This document shows, one piece after another, positions 46,583 to 55,955 of a stretch of DNA of 64,000 nt. The translations under genes were made by a program, and so were the position numbers. Positions within the stretch are counted from its first letter, which is position 1, and the number at the start of each line of letters is the position of its first letter. The DNA comes from Bdellovibrionales bacterium (GTDB taxonomy: Bacteria; Bdellovibrionota; Bdellovibrionia; Bdellovibrionales; UBA1609), in contig JAHDFM010000021.1 in the NCBI GenBank assembly GCA_020628165.1, positions 1-64,000 on the forward strand, given 5' to 3'. The notes beneath the pieces were generated by a model. It was not told where the DNA came from. It saw only the letters and a program-made list of their open reading frames with translations, and made no database searches.

Positions 46583-47281
46583 ATGAATATATTAAATAAA
46601 AGACTATTAGTTGTAGAAGACACTCCAGAATACGAATTACTTATCAAAGCAGCACTCGGTGATTCTCCTTACTTTAAATTTGCCAAAAACTTAAAAGAAG
46701 CCAGAGAGCTTCTGCAAACTGAAAAGTTTGAACTGATCATCCTAGACATCATTCTTCCTGACGGAACAGGTTACGACTTACTCATCAACTTAAAGTCTAA
46801 AACGGGCCAAGTAGAAGTTCCCGTCATCATCACTAGCGGAAAGGGCGAACTCTCAGACAAAGTCATGGGTTTAAGCTCAGGGGCACTTGACTACATCGTT
46901 AAGCCATTCAACCCCTTAGAATTCCGAGCTCGCATCGAATCTAAAATAAAATTCTTCGAGCAGTTCAAAAGCACATCAAGTGTAATGACAATCGGAAACT
47001 TACAAATCGACGCCAACACTTTACACACTTACATCAACGCAGAGTTTGTTGACTTGTCACCACTTGAATTCAAACTTTTAAAATTCTTCTGCGATTCGAA
47101 TGAACAGATTTTTTCGCGCAATCAATTGCTTTCAAGTGTCTGGGGTCAGAACACCTACGTGTTAGACAGAACCGTCGACTCCACCATAGCCAGCATCCGT
47201 AAAAAAACAAAAGACTGGGACTACAAAATTAAATCCGTTTACGGCATGGGCTACAAGCTTAACAAGAAAGCCGCCGCATAA
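46583..47281 (+). CDS. OmpR/PhoB-family response regulator
   Basis: A 232-residue two-domain transcription factor. The receiver has VVEDT, phosphoacceptor Asp in LIILDIILPDG, VIITSGKG and IVKPFNP. The C-terminal winged helix has LSPLEFKLLKFFCDSNEQIFSRNQLLSSVWG and the DRTVDSTIASIRKK recognition helix, followed by the wing VYGMGYKL. It is preceded by GGAG and lies just after the Hpt gene, so the two likely form the end of a phosphorelay. Target genes are unknown. Confidence 0.94.
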   Translation: MNILNKRLLVVEDTPEYELLIKAALGDSPYFKFAKNLKEARELLQTEKFELIILDIILPDGTGYDLLINLKSKTGQVEVPVIITSGKGELSDKVMGLSSGALDYIVKPFNPLEFRARIESKIKFFEQFKSTSSVMTIGNLQIDANTLHTYINAEFVDLSPLEFKLLKFFCDSNEQIFSRNQLLSSVWGQNTYVLDRTVDSTIASIRKKTKDWDYKIKSVYGMGYKLNKKAAA

Positions 47282-47290
47282 AAGGCAACT

Positions 47291-47330
47291 GATTCCCTTT
47301 GGTAGCAATCCTGCATCATCAAAGGGAATC
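47291..47330 (+). terminator. Stem-loop after the OmpR-type regulator
   Basis: An eleven-base perfect stem GATTCCCTTTG / CAAAGGGAATC with an 18-base loop starts ten bases after the regulator stop. It is followed by a mixed TCTCAATTTCATTT sequence, not a clean T tract, so it is probably a terminator of moderate strength. Confidence 0.55.
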
Positions 47331-47461
47331 TCTCAATTTCATTTAAGAAAAATACATTCACCTATAAAAATGATAACCTCCTAATTTTACTTTTAGTAAG
47401 AACTCCCCATGAGCGATTTTTACATTGCTTAACCCTTTTTAAGTAGGTACTTTGAGCAACA

Positions 47462-48859
47462 ATGCAAGACAACAAAAATGCCAAGTTCATAAAAGGCAGT
47501 CTCAACAAACACGTCGTCACAATGACCTTGACCTCAAGTCTCGGCATTTTGGCTATCTTTGTCGTTGACCTTATAGATATCTTTTTTATTTCCATGCTTG
47601 GCAGTGAAAATTTAGCCGCTGCCGCGGGTTATGCGAGCACACTTCTATTTTTTACTAACTCTATGAATATTGGTTTATCTATTGCGGCAGGCACTTTAGT
47701 GGCTAGGTCCTTAGGTGAAAACAGAAAACAAATAGCTCGAGAGTACGCTACAACGGTCACATTGGTTGCCATTCTGATTGGTTTAGTGGTTCCCATAGTC
47801 TTACTTTGGGACATTCATTTTTTCTTAGGTCTCATCGGAGCGCAAGGTCGAGTTGCAGAGCTCGCAGCAGGTTACTTGTATATTCTTCTACCAGGTATGG
47901 TCTTTATGGGGCTTGCTGTAACGGGAATGGCCATTCTTAGATCTTATGGAGATGCTAAAAGAGCCATGTACGGCACTTTGATTGGCGCTGTAGTTAACGC
48001 ATTGTTAGACCCCATCTTTATATTTGTTCTTGATATGGAGCTGAAAGGAGCTGCCACGGCCTCTTTAGTGGCCCGTTTCTCTTTTGCTTTTTATGCCCTC
48101 TACAATTTATTTAAAATTTATCAAGCGTATGCAAAACCATGTTTACAGCGCTTCAAGAGAGACCTAAAAGAAACTCTGAGTATCGGAGTTCCAGCAATTC
48201 TCACCAACACAGCAACTCCTGTGGGCGGAGCTATCATTACTCGTGAACTCGCTCACTTTGGTTCCGAGGCCGTCGCTGGCATGGCCATCATTGGTCGTTT
48301 AATGCCTGTGGCTTTTTCAGTGATCTTTGCCTTGTCTGGTGCCATCGGCCCAATCATCGCACAAAACTTTGGGGCCAAACTTCAAAAACGAATTAAAGAA
48401 ACTTATCTCAAATCTCTACTTTTCGCGTTCTTATATATATTAATAGCTAGTGCCCTCTTATTTTTACTCCGCTCACCCATTACAAGTTTATTTAAGGCAA
48501 GCGGATTGGCCAAAGATCTCATCTTTTTATTTTGTGGTCCACTGGCCTTAACTCAAATGTTCAATGGAACCATTTACGTATCCAATGCCAGCTTCAATAA
48601 TCTTGGCCACCCTCTTTATTCAACTTGGATCAACTGGGGAAGGAACACTCTGGGCACACTCCCGTTTGTTCTAATTGGTGCGAAATACTGGGGCGCTGAA
48701 GGCGTTCTTATTGGACAAGCAGCAGGTGGTTTCTTATTTGCGGTGATTGCATTTTTCTTAGCATCCATGGTGGTGAACAATCCAAATAAAAAACAATTTG
48801 CTAGGGCCATTCGATGGACTGCCTTTTTGAAACATCAACGAGACCACATCATTTATTGA
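47462..48859 (+). CDS. MATE-family efflux transporter
   Basis: A 465-residue polytopic membrane protein of the multidrug and toxin extrusion family (cation-coupled export). The start KFIKGSLNKHVVTMTLTSSLGILAIFVVDLIDIFFIS, the repeated half-structure with LSIGVPAILTNTATPVGG, and AIIGRLMPVAFSVIFALSGAIGPIIAQNFGA are typical. The substrate is not readable. The C-terminal tail extends a short charged segment past the last helix. It is a single gene following the OmpR-type regulator. Confidence 0.93.
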   Translation: MQDNKNAKFIKGSLNKHVVTMTLTSSLGILAIFVVDLIDIFFISMLGSENLAAAAGYASTLLFFTNSMNIGLSIAAGTLVARSLGENRKQIAREYATTVTLVAILIGLVVPIVLLWDIHFFLGLIGAQGRVAELAAGYLYILLPGMVFMGLAVTGMAILRSYGDAKRAMYGTLIGAVVNALLDPIFIFVLDMELKGAATASLVARFSFAFYALYNLFKIYQAYAKPCLQRFKRDLKETLSIGVPAILTNTATPVGGAIITRELAHFGSEAVAGMAIIGRLMPVAFSVIFALSGAIGPIIAQNFGAKLQKRIKETYLKSLLFAFLYILIASALLFLLRSPITSLFKASGLAKDLIFLFCGPLALTQMFNGTIYVSNASFNNLGHPLYSTWINWGRNTLGTLPFVLIGAKYWGAEGVLIGQAAGGFLFAVIAFFLASMVVNNPNKKQFARAIRWTAFLKHQRDHIIY

Positions 48860-49102
48860 GATCGACACCAATAACGAGGCAGTGAATACACACTAACTAA
48901 ATCCTAAATGTATCAATTTCAAGACTGTTGGCTCTGCCAAAGTACATTTAAAATCATATATTATTAGTAGGTGTGGTTACACTCAATAAATCATCTTACA
49001 ATGATTCGTTATTGCTACCACTAGGAATCAGGCACCTTTTGCTTTGGGTCAGATTGGGATGTTTTGGTATTTTTGTATCTAAGTTTTACAGTATTAAGTT
49101 TT

Positions 49103-49133
49103 TTTACAAATAATTTAAAATTTAAAATATAAT
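49103..49133 (+). promoter_or_regulatory. Candidate sigma-70-type promoter of the PA14-like lipoprotein gene
   Basis: TTTACA and a perfect TATAAT are separated by 19 bases, about 80 bases before the ATG at 49211. The predicted leader contains small hairpins (TGAG...CTCA around 49141-49171, with GTAA/TTAC inside). The rest of the 350-base gap from 48860 is AT-rich, with no gene or repeat seen. Confidence 0.35.
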
Positions 49134-49210
49134 AAAGGAATGAGCTATCCAAGGATGTAAGCCCTTACTCATAAAAGGTTAATGGAGTTGAATACCAAGG
49201 AGGGCGTTTA

Positions 49211-50317
49211 ATGAAGGTATTATTAAGTCTTTTCTTACTGATCTTCTTATCAAGTTGTGTCAGTCAAGAAGAACCAAGTGATGATGTTAAAGTCAGTAAA
49301 TACAATGTGAATTTGTTCTCATTGAGCAAACTCGTTTGTGACCCATTTGAAGACAGTGATCCTACCGTACTGGGGGGATTGAAAGCTAAACTTTACACAA
49401 TGGCCAATGGTGAGCGTCCCAACAATCTAGATACATTTTTTAATTCAGGCGTGATGTCCGACAAAGATCTTTATTTTAGTCAGGTTAATGTGCCCACTCG
49501 TGTGTTCTCTTTAGGGTTTCCGACAGAAACTGGCGAGATGATTCAAGCCGACGATGGCAGTGATCTGGTTGAGTGGTTTGCTTTAAGAATGGACTCCGTT
49601 CTTAAACTGGGCCCAGACGATGAGGAAGGTGATTATGAACTTGCCTTACTAGCCGATGATGGGGCGAGGTTAAGTATTAAAGACAGTGAAGGCAATTATG
49701 TCTTGGCCGTCGATAATGATGGGCTTCACCCTACTCGTATGGGCTGCGGTAACGTGATCACTATGACTAGAGATACTAAGCTGACAGTTCAAATTGACTA
49801 CTTTCAGGGGCCAAGGTGGCATATCTCTGTCATTCCTATGTGGAGAAAGGTCGATGCATCAACAGCTGCAGAACCTCGCTGTGGCCAGCAAGGAAACAGT
49901 TTGTTCTTTGACTTCAATAACAATTCTGAACCAAAACCTGCTTACTTAGAGCTCCTCTCAAGAGGCTGGATGCCTATTGCTTCAGACAATTGGGAGATTG
50001 AAGGCAGCAACGAAGGTCAGTACAACCCTTGTACTGAAGGAAATGGCCTACAAATTTCAGACTTTGATGTCTCTGTAAATTCAGAAAACTTTGTCACTAT
50101 CAGCTGGACTACGGACAAACCAGCTACGTCCCAGGTGCTTTATAAAAACACAGTCTCAGGGCAAGAGTACGACACTCAGAGTGATAATATTCTAAGAACG
50201 AGCCACAGTATCATGATTGATTTCTCAGGTGTTACAGTGCCATTTGAGTTCACCGGGATTTCCGTGGGTGAAGACCTCAGTAAAGCGATGAGTAATCCTG
50301 TCATTTATAATTTTTAA
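49211..50317 (+). CDS. Lipoprotein with PA14-like and fibronectin-like domains
   Basis: A 368-residue protein with a lipoprotein leader (LFLLIFLSSCVSQ). Residues about 55-215 look like a PA14-type beta-barrel carbohydrate-binding domain, with the hallmark YELALLADDGARLSIKD. The C-terminal ~90 residues (FDVSVNSENFVTISWTTDKPATSQVLY) resemble a fibronectin-III / purple-acid-phosphatase N-terminal-like sandwich. It is probably a cell-surface glycan-binding protein. A strong AAGGAGGG precedes the ATG. It ends at a shared bidirectional terminator. Confidence 0.8.
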   Translation: MKVLLSLFLLIFLSSCVSQEEPSDDVKVSKYNVNLFSLSKLVCDPFEDSDPTVLGGLKAKLYTMANGERPNNLDTFFNSGVMSDKDLYFSQVNVPTRVFSLGFPTETGEMIQADDGSDLVEWFALRMDSVLKLGPDDEEGDYELALLADDGARLSIKDSEGNYVLAVDNDGLHPTRMGCGNVITMTRDTKLTVQIDYFQGPRWHISVIPMWRKVDASTAAEPRCGQQGNSLFFDFNNNSEPKPAYLELLSRGWMPIASDNWEIEGSNEGQYNPCTEGNGLQISDFDVSVNSENFVTISWTTDKPATSQVLYKNTVSGQEYDTQSDNILRTSHSIMIDFSGVTVPFEFTGISVGEDLSKAMSNPVIYNF

Positions 50318-50340
50318 GAAGTAAAACTATATAAACTAAA

Positions 50341-50366
50341 AAAGCCACCCAAAGGTGGCTTTTTTT
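50341..50366. terminator. Bidirectional intrinsic terminator
   Basis: The stem AAAGCCACC / GGTGGCTTT with a short CAAA loop and A and T flanks lies between the converging PA14-like and FKBP genes. It has a T tract on each strand. Confidence 0.85.
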
Positions 50367-50388
50367 ATTTACGAATGAAGTTTTAAAC

Positions 50389-51069
50389 TTACTTCTTTTT
50401 AGTCGTTATATCTAACAACTCAACTTCAAACGTTAAAAGTGAGTTGGCAGGAATTTTTGGATTTGGACGAGTGCCGTAACCTAATTTTGGGTGAATCCAA
50501 AACTTGTATTTAGATCCAACTTTCATCAACTGAACACCTTCTGTCCAACCTGGGATAACGCCTTTTAAAGGGAACTCAGCGGGAGTGTTTCTTTTGTAAG
50601 AACTGTCAAATTCACTGCCATCCATCAACGTGCCTTTGTAGTGGACCTTAACACTGTCATCAGCCGTTGGTTTTTTACCAGTTCCTTCTTTCATCACTTG
50701 ATATTGCAAGCCAGACTCAGTGGTTTTAACATCTTTAGCAGACTTGTTCTTAGCTAAGAAATCTTCAGCCTTTTTTAAGCTCTCGCCTGATTTTTTCTCG
50801 GCCTCTTTTCTTTTTTCTTCAGAGACTTTTTTCATGATTTCTCTACGAGCGTTGTCGTCTAACAATGGTTTCTTATCTGTCATTACGTGCATAACACCAG
50901 CTTTGAAACTGTCATAGTGTAACTCGACACCTTGTTTTTTCATGTTTCGGCCAATTTCGTGCCCAACAGCATAACTGAATTTGCCCTTATCCGTTTTTAC
51001 GTCTGGTTTTTTTTCATTACAAGATACAGCCAAAACCAATACTGTAAAACTAAGAATGAGTTTGATCAT
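50389..51069 (-). CDS. FKBP-type peptidyl-prolyl cis-trans isomerase, lipoprotein (FkpA/Mip-like)
   Basis: A 226-residue envelope foldase that catalyses proline isomerisation. It has a lipoprotein leader (LVLAVSCNEKK), an FKBP N-terminal dimerisation domain (SYAVGHEIGRNMKKQG...) with a long charged helix, and a C-terminal FKBP domain with VKVHYKGTLMDGSEFDSSYKR, IPGWTEGVQLMKVGSKYKF and the closing LTFEVELLDI. This is the FkpA/Mip architecture. It is monocistronic and converges on the terminator at 50341. Confidence 0.93.
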   Translation of the reverse strand: MIKLILSFTVLVLAVSCNEKKPDVKTDKGKFSYAVGHEIGRNMKKQGVELHYDSFKAGVMHVMTDKKPLLDDNARREIMKKVSEEKRKEAEKKSGESLKKAEDFLAKNKSAKDVKTTESGLQYQVMKEGTGKKPTADDSVKVHYKGTLMDGSEFDSSYKRNTPAEFPLKGVIPGWTEGVQLMKVGSKYKFWIHPKLGYGTRPNPKIPANSLLTFEVELLDITTKKK

Positions 51070-51247
51070 TGTTAACCCCTATGTTGTTAATATTATTCAT
51101 TTCATTATTTTTCCTAGCTTTTGCTCTTAGGTCAACCGCTTTAGGCTCTCTCCCAGCCAATATTATATGCTGCGTTTATTAGCAACTTAACTTGCTGTCA
51201 AAATGGCAACAGGTTAATTTAATTGTAATCAAGCAAAGAGGTGAACC

Positions 51248-51715
51248 ATGAAATTTGTTCTTTTAGCTCTAACCCTGTTTAGTTTTAACTTCAGTGTCGC
51301 GAAAACAGCACCCCAAAAGAAATACGGCAAAGGCATCACCTTGAAAAAGTCAATTGGTGTGACTGAGCTCCTCGCCAAACAAGACAACAAAGTGGATGAA
51401 GTTGTTCAGGTCACTGGCCGAATTAAAAAAGTTTGCCCTATGATGGGTTGTTGGCTAGAGCTCGAAGACCCAAAAACTAATAAACTCATCAAAGTGAAGG
51501 TTGAAGACGGCGTTATCGTTTTCCCTAAGGATGCTGCTGGCAAAATGGCGACGGTGGAAGGAACTCTCACCAAAGAAACCATGTCAAAACGCAAAGCTAT
51601 CAGCTACTATCGCCACCTAGCTAAAGAGCTCGGAGAAAAATTTGATCCCAAAAGCATCACAGGCCCAATGGACCTCTGGCAGATTCAAGGCACAGGTGCT
51701 TTGATCCAACAATAA
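51248..51715 (+). CDS. DUF4920-domain secreted protein
   Basis: A 155-residue protein with a signal peptide (FVLLALTLFSFNFSVA). The body matches the DUF4920 pattern: KYGKGITLKKSIGVTELLA, then VVQVTGRIKKVCPMMGCWLELED with the conserved C..MGCW motif, and the OB-like VKVEDGVIVFPKDAAGK. The function is unknown; the two Cys and OB-like layout suggest metal or redox binding. It is followed after two bases by the HMCES-like gene. Confidence 0.82.
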   Translation: MKFVLLALTLFSFNFSVAKTAPQKKYGKGITLKKSIGVTELLAKQDNKVDEVVQVTGRIKKVCPMMGCWLELEDPKTNKLIKVKVEDGVIVFPKDAAGKMATVEGTLTKETMSKRKAISYYRHLAKELGEKFDPKSITGPMDLWQIQGTGALIQQ

Positions 51716-51717
51716 CC

Positions 51718-52449
51718 ATGTGTTTTTCAGTTCAAGCCGACACTGACCTCAAAAAAGTGGCCAAGCGTTTTGGAGCTGTGGTATCAAAACCGGCTTTTTC
51801 GCATTTTAAAAGTCTACAAAAAAAAGAACTAAAGCTGGGCCCAACAGCTGTGAAAAAAGCTCTCGGCCTGACAAGAGCTCCTAGCAAATCAAAGTTTCCA
51901 TACATGGAAGATGACGGTCGCATTTACCCGGGCACTTTTGCACCCGTCATTGTTTATCACGAACAACAGCGCAAAATTGTGCCCATGCGCTACCGAGTCC
52001 GTCCAAAAGACTCCCTTTTTGAAATACCCAGCAAGTTCAATGTTTTTAATGCTCGCTTAGATAGCCTCACTGAAAGAAAAACATGGAAAAGTGTTTATTT
52101 AAAAAATCACTGCCTTTTCCCTTTTCAACGTTTTTATGAATGGGTAGAGCAAAATGATCAAAAAAAATTGGTCCATTTTGATCCTGATAACAGTAAAACA
52201 ATGTGGGCTGCTGGAATTTATGACCTTTGGAAATCTTCATGTGGCCAGTTTCAGTTTCACTCCTTTGCCCTAATCACTGATAAACCACCTCTCGAAGTGG
52301 AGCGAGCTAGCCATGACCGCTGCCCAACATATATCAAAGAAAGTTACATTGACTCTTGGCTACAGCCTAAAAAGTTAACTCAGCACAGGGCTATGGATAT
52401 CCTCACCTCAAAACAAAAAACGAGATATAACTGTTCACTCGCCTCCTGA
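51718..52449 (+). CDS. HMCES/YedK-like SOS response-associated protein
   Basis: A 243-residue protein of the SRAP family, which forms thiazolidine crosslinks to abasic sites in single-stranded DNA. Met-Cys at the start exposes the catalytic Cys2. Other visible family elements are FQRFYEWVEQ with the Glu, HSFALITDKP, and the HDRCP variant of the HxRMP motif. The length is close to YedK (222 residues). It begins two bases after the DUF4920 gene, so translation is probably coupled; the functional link is unclear. Confidence 0.88.
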   Translation: MCFSVQADTDLKKVAKRFGAVVSKPAFSHFKSLQKKELKLGPTAVKKALGLTRAPSKSKFPYMEDDGRIYPGTFAPVIVYHEQQRKIVPMRYRVRPKDSLFEIPSKFNVFNARLDSLTERKTWKSVYLKNHCLFPFQRFYEWVEQNDQKKLVHFDPDNSKTMWAAGIYDLWKSSCGQFQFHSFALITDKPPLEVERASHDRCPTYIKESYIDSWLQPKKLTQHRAMDILTSKQKTRYNCSLAS

Positions 52450-52677
52450 AATTGAAAAGCTTTGACGAAAGAACAATGTTTTTTTCAGCTTGTGCCCTCT
52501 CATCTTTTAATAAATTCTAACAGGTTTAGGTCTGATTCAATCAAATTGAAGCATTGGCCTTGCTGGTTCATTAGGAAAATATATTCATTACACCAGATAA
52601 ATATTACACTCCCATATCAATACGACTGAGTTTTTATTACATTGCCATATCCCACAATAAAAAAAATGAGGTCCCCT

Positions 52678-54207
52678 ATGAAAACACTACACATATTACT
52701 ATTATTATCGCTCTTTCAATTGAGCACCACAGCTTATTCTCACACTGACAGTCATGATCACAGTAGCGCTCAATCAATGACTTCTGTCGCTGACAATAAT
52801 GATATTGAGAGTTTCAAAAAATCAATCACTCATTTAGGTGCTGCCAGCATGGAGCTCCTTAATAAACCAATGGCTTATATTGAACCGGGCTTTGGCGACA
52901 TTTCATTTGTTGAAAACAATGCACTCGACAGAAAATACTTGAACCAGGGTTTCGCTATGTTGCATGTGTTTCATTACGCGGATGCACTCAGGTCTTTTAA
53001 AATAGCCGAGATGTCCAAAGTTCCAACTATTGAAAGAATCACTGTCTATGCGCAGGTTGGACAGATCATTTCCTATTTAAAATTAGACTCACGCCAAGGT
53101 TGGGTTTTTGCCAAAGACGTGGTTGAAAGACTTGTTACAACCCTTGAAGCTAAAGACAATGTCTCTCAAAAAGAATTGCTCTGGGCCAAGTACGCCATCA
53201 GTTACTATGCTAGCTACAACGCTCCATACTCTGACATAGATAATATTGAGAAATATTTAGAGCCCTCTTTAAGAACTGTGTTTGATGATATGCTTGCAGC
53301 TTTCCCAAATGATGTCGAAGTTCTCACTCTAGCAAGCTTCGTTGGTAACTTTGTTGATGAGTCTTATTACAAAAAAGCTTTAGAAATAAATCCAAATCAC
53401 ACAGGTGCTCACCATTACTTAGTGCACCTTTATGAAGTCACCCAACCACCTCGTTTTGAAGACGCTCTCGTTCACGCTAAAAAGCTTTCAGAACTTGCTC
53501 CTGAAGCCGCTCACGCCGTTCATATGTACGGACATATCTTACCGCAATTTGGTCGTTATGACGAAGCTCAAGCCACCTTTGAAAAATCAGACGCCATCCA
53601 TAAATATTGGGCCAACAAAAACGGCGTTGAAATTATTGAAGATTGGCACTATCCACATAATTTACATCTATGGGGTGCTACTTTATTTTTGAAAGGCGAA
53701 GTTAATGAAGCCATTGAAATTTTCAAGACTGCCTGTCTATCTGACGAGCGCGCTTGTAAAGGTTTGTTTAAACTTTACCTAGCATATGGCATGACTGATG
53801 AAGCGGCATCGCTTGTTCAAGGAAATACGACTCTTCAACAGTCTATAAACCAATTGGATGGCCTTGAATACAAAGCTCTTTTTGAAAAAGCGGCGAATGT
53901 AGATGTCAAAAAAGACCCCAACATTGTCTTTATAAACTTACCAAGGCAGTATGGTTTTTATGCAAATTTGTTTGCTCTCATAAACAACATTGACGATACA
54001 AACGACTCCTTAACAACAGAACTCTCAGACAACATGGCTTACTCTTTTGATCAGATTTTAAATGGTCAAGGTTTTGATGCTTGGGCGACAGGAGCCATTG
54101 AGATAGTTAAAACCTACCAGCTAGCTAAATCTATGGGTCACAACAACTTAGCTGAAAAATTAAAAGTAAAAATCAAAGCACTTTTACCAAAAGTGGTGTT
54201 TGAATAA
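52678..54207 (+). CDS. Secreted TPR-repeat protein
   Basis: A 509-residue protein with a signal peptide (ILLLLSLFQLSTTAYS) followed by a His/Ser/Asp-rich stretch (HTDSHDHSS) that could bind metal. The rest is composed of TPR-like helical repeats, including NQGFAMLHVFHYADALRSFKIAEMS, HAVHMYGHILPQFGRYDEAQATFEKSD and LWGATLFLKGEVNEAIEIFKTAC. Similar periplasmic TPR proteins are widespread, but no specific role is known. The start is moved from 52642 to 52678, where GAGG precedes an ATG that opens directly onto the signal peptide. It ends before an intrinsic terminator. Confidence 0.82.
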   Translation: MKTLHILLLLSLFQLSTTAYSHTDSHDHSSAQSMTSVADNNDIESFKKSITHLGAASMELLNKPMAYIEPGFGDISFVENNALDRKYLNQGFAMLHVFHYADALRSFKIAEMSKVPTIERITVYAQVGQIISYLKLDSRQGWVFAKDVVERLVTTLEAKDNVSQKELLWAKYAISYYASYNAPYSDIDNIEKYLEPSLRTVFDDMLAAFPNDVEVLTLASFVGNFVDESYYKKALEINPNHTGAHHYLVHLYEVTQPPRFEDALVHAKKLSELAPEAAHAVHMYGHILPQFGRYDEAQATFEKSDAIHKYWANKNGVEIIEDWHYPHNLHLWGATLFLKGEVNEAIEIFKTACLSDERACKGLFKLYLAYGMTDEAASLVQGNTTLQQSINQLDGLEYKALFEKAANVDVKKDPNIVFINLPRQYGFYANLFALINNIDDTNDSLTTELSDNMAYSFDQILNGQGFDAWATGAIEIVKTYQLAKSMGHNNLAEKLKVKIKALLPKVVFE

Positions 54208-54253
54208 TTCAATCATTAAGTTTGTAAATATTTATTTTATAATTTATTTTTTG

Positions 54254-54284
54254 ATGGGGCTCACAGTTAAACTGTGCGCCCCAT
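54254..54284 (+). terminator. Intrinsic terminator after the TPR gene
   Basis: ATGGGGC-tc-ACAGTT pairs with AACTGT-gc-GCCCCAT, followed by TTATTTTA. It lies 47 bases after the stop. The remaining gap to 54631 is AT-rich, with a TATAAT at 54403 lacking a matching -35 and a run of ten A near 54590; no gene was seen there. Confidence 0.8.
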
Positions 54285-54631
54285 TTATTTTAAATTTGAA
54301 TCATATGAAATTATTTATGCAGATTAATCTTTAATCTTATTTAAAAATATTTTTAAGCAGTACAAAGGCCAAAACTTAAAAAAAATAACCTAAAAAATTT
54401 AGTATAATTACTTTGAGAATTACAACCTGTCAGTCTCTATCATTATTTATTGTTCATATTTGAGACTAGAGCCCTAAATTACACACTCCCCGCGATCATT
54501 GATTGTTATTAATAAATCTCACTTCAACTAAGTCTGCCCAAAACAGAAAAATATTATCTCAAATTGAGAAGATACCATCATAATTAATAAAAAAAAAATA
54601 CGACCGCCTTACTTTCGCTTATTATGTATGT

Positions 54632-55897
54632 ATGGGGAAAAATGTCTTAGTCATTTTATCAATGTCTGTTCTTGTGCTTTTTTATCAAAACTGCAACGAG
54701 CTTGAAAGTGTGCAAACCCCCTCCTCAGACAATAGGTCTATTTCCTCAAGCGCCCCACCTAATTTGAACGCGCCTGAGGAAGCAACAACTCCGCCGCCTG
54801 ATCAGCCTGTCATTGACGACAATCAAACCATAACAGACCCTCCTGAAGGCACAACACAGTTATCTAACTGTAATAAAGTACTAGAATCAACTGAAACTGA
54901 CTTTTCTTGGACAGACCCTGGCCAGACAGAAGCAACCATCTATGATTTTTGGCTCGGCTCAATCCCTGGCGGTAAAGATATTTATGATCATATTGGCAAT
55001 AACCAATTTAACGACTTAACTTTGTTTGTGAACAACTTACCCAATGATGGTCAGACAATTTACCAAACACTCAGTATTTTTAGAGATGGTCCCAATGATA
55101 CACCTAAAACAGTCTCTTGTGCAGTGACCGCTTTTAAAAATATTAACGAAACCCCGAAAAAAGAATCAAAGGCTTCTTTGAAGATCCCAAGTCATTCCAT
55201 TGCCGAAGGTCAGTTCAAGCCATCGACTTGGGAAAGTATGACCGGTGAAAAGTACATTTCGAGTAATAATTTAAAATACTTTTCGGTGGTCAATTATGCT
55301 GACAAATGGTGGGTCCAAGCCAAACATGTTCCGTACTCAAGAGGCACCGAGCGAGTTATCATGAGTTCAGCTCTTCCAAAGTCAAACAGAGGCTATAGGC
55401 TCACTCAAACTGTTCTTTTTAAACCGGGTTGGAAACCTGGAAATACAAAACTAACTGGAAAGTTTGGATTCTCACTCGCTGGCGGTTCATCACAAAGCGG
55501 AGGCAAAACCGGAACAGATGGCTGGAGCGTTCGCCCTTCTTGGGCCGATGACGAAATTAGATTTTATCTTTATTACGCCAACCGCCCCTTTCTTGTTCAA
55601 GGTCGCAACCCAGCTTATGGTCACACCTTAGTGACCCGCGAAAAATACGTTCCAGGAAAAGAGTACAAAGTTTCGTTTGAAGTCGTATTAAATTCACCTG
55701 GAAAAAAGGATGGTCAGTTTAGAGGGTACATTAATGATAAACTGGTTGCCAATCTCGACAATATGTTATGGATGACTGGAACTCCTGAAGTAGATAATCT
55801 TTGGTTTTCTTCATTTCATGGAGGGGGCACCGTAGAGTACTCTCCTGGAAAAAACGTTTATGTCGTTGTCCGTGATGTCATTTGGGAAGAACTTTAA
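54632..55897 (+). CDS. Lipoprotein with a polysaccharide-lyase-14-like domain
   Basis: A 421-residue protein with a lipoprotein-like leader ending FYQNC. A Pro/Ser/Thr/Asp-rich linker (residues ~30-80) follows, then a small beta domain. A C-terminal jelly-roll domain (about 190-421) has motifs resembling PL14-type lyases: FKPGWKPGNTKLTGKFGFSL, GGKTGTDGWSVRPSWAD, FYLYYANRP and the late NLWFSSFHGGG. These enzymes cleave uronic-acid polysaccharides, but catalytic residues could not be verified, so it may only bind glycans. It is a surface protein in a cluster of similar ones. The ATG start has weak Shine-Dalgarno support. Confidence 0.65.
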   Translation: MGKNVLVILSMSVLVLFYQNCNELESVQTPSSDNRSISSSAPPNLNAPEEATTPPPDQPVIDDNQTITDPPEGTTQLSNCNKVLESTETDFSWTDPGQTEATIYDFWLGSIPGGKDIYDHIGNNQFNDLTLFVNNLPNDGQTIYQTLSIFRDGPNDTPKTVSCAVTAFKNINETPKKESKASLKIPSHSIAEGQFKPSTWESMTGEKYISSNNLKYFSVVNYADKWWVQAKHVPYSRGTERVIMSSALPKSNRGYRLTQTVLFKPGWKPGNTKLTGKFGFSLAGGSSQSGGKTGTDGWSVRPSWADDEIRFYLYYANRPFLVQGRNPAYGHTLVTREKYVPGKEYKVSFEVVLNSPGKKDGQFRGYINDKLVANLDNMLWMTGTPEVDNLWFSSFHGGGTVEYSPGKNVYVVVRDVIWEEL

Positions 55898-55904
55898 ACG
55901 TAAA

Positions 55905-55931
55905 AGACCCACCAGTTTCACTGATGGGTCT
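55905..55931. terminator. Terminator between converging surface-protein genes
   Basis: AGACCCACCAGT pairs with ACTGATGGGTCT across a three-base loop, with one mismatch in the stem. On the minus strand it is followed by TTTTACG, so it best serves the LruC gene, but it can form on both strands. Confidence 0.75.
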
Positions 55932-55955
55932 CGATCTCAACTAATAGATTAAATT

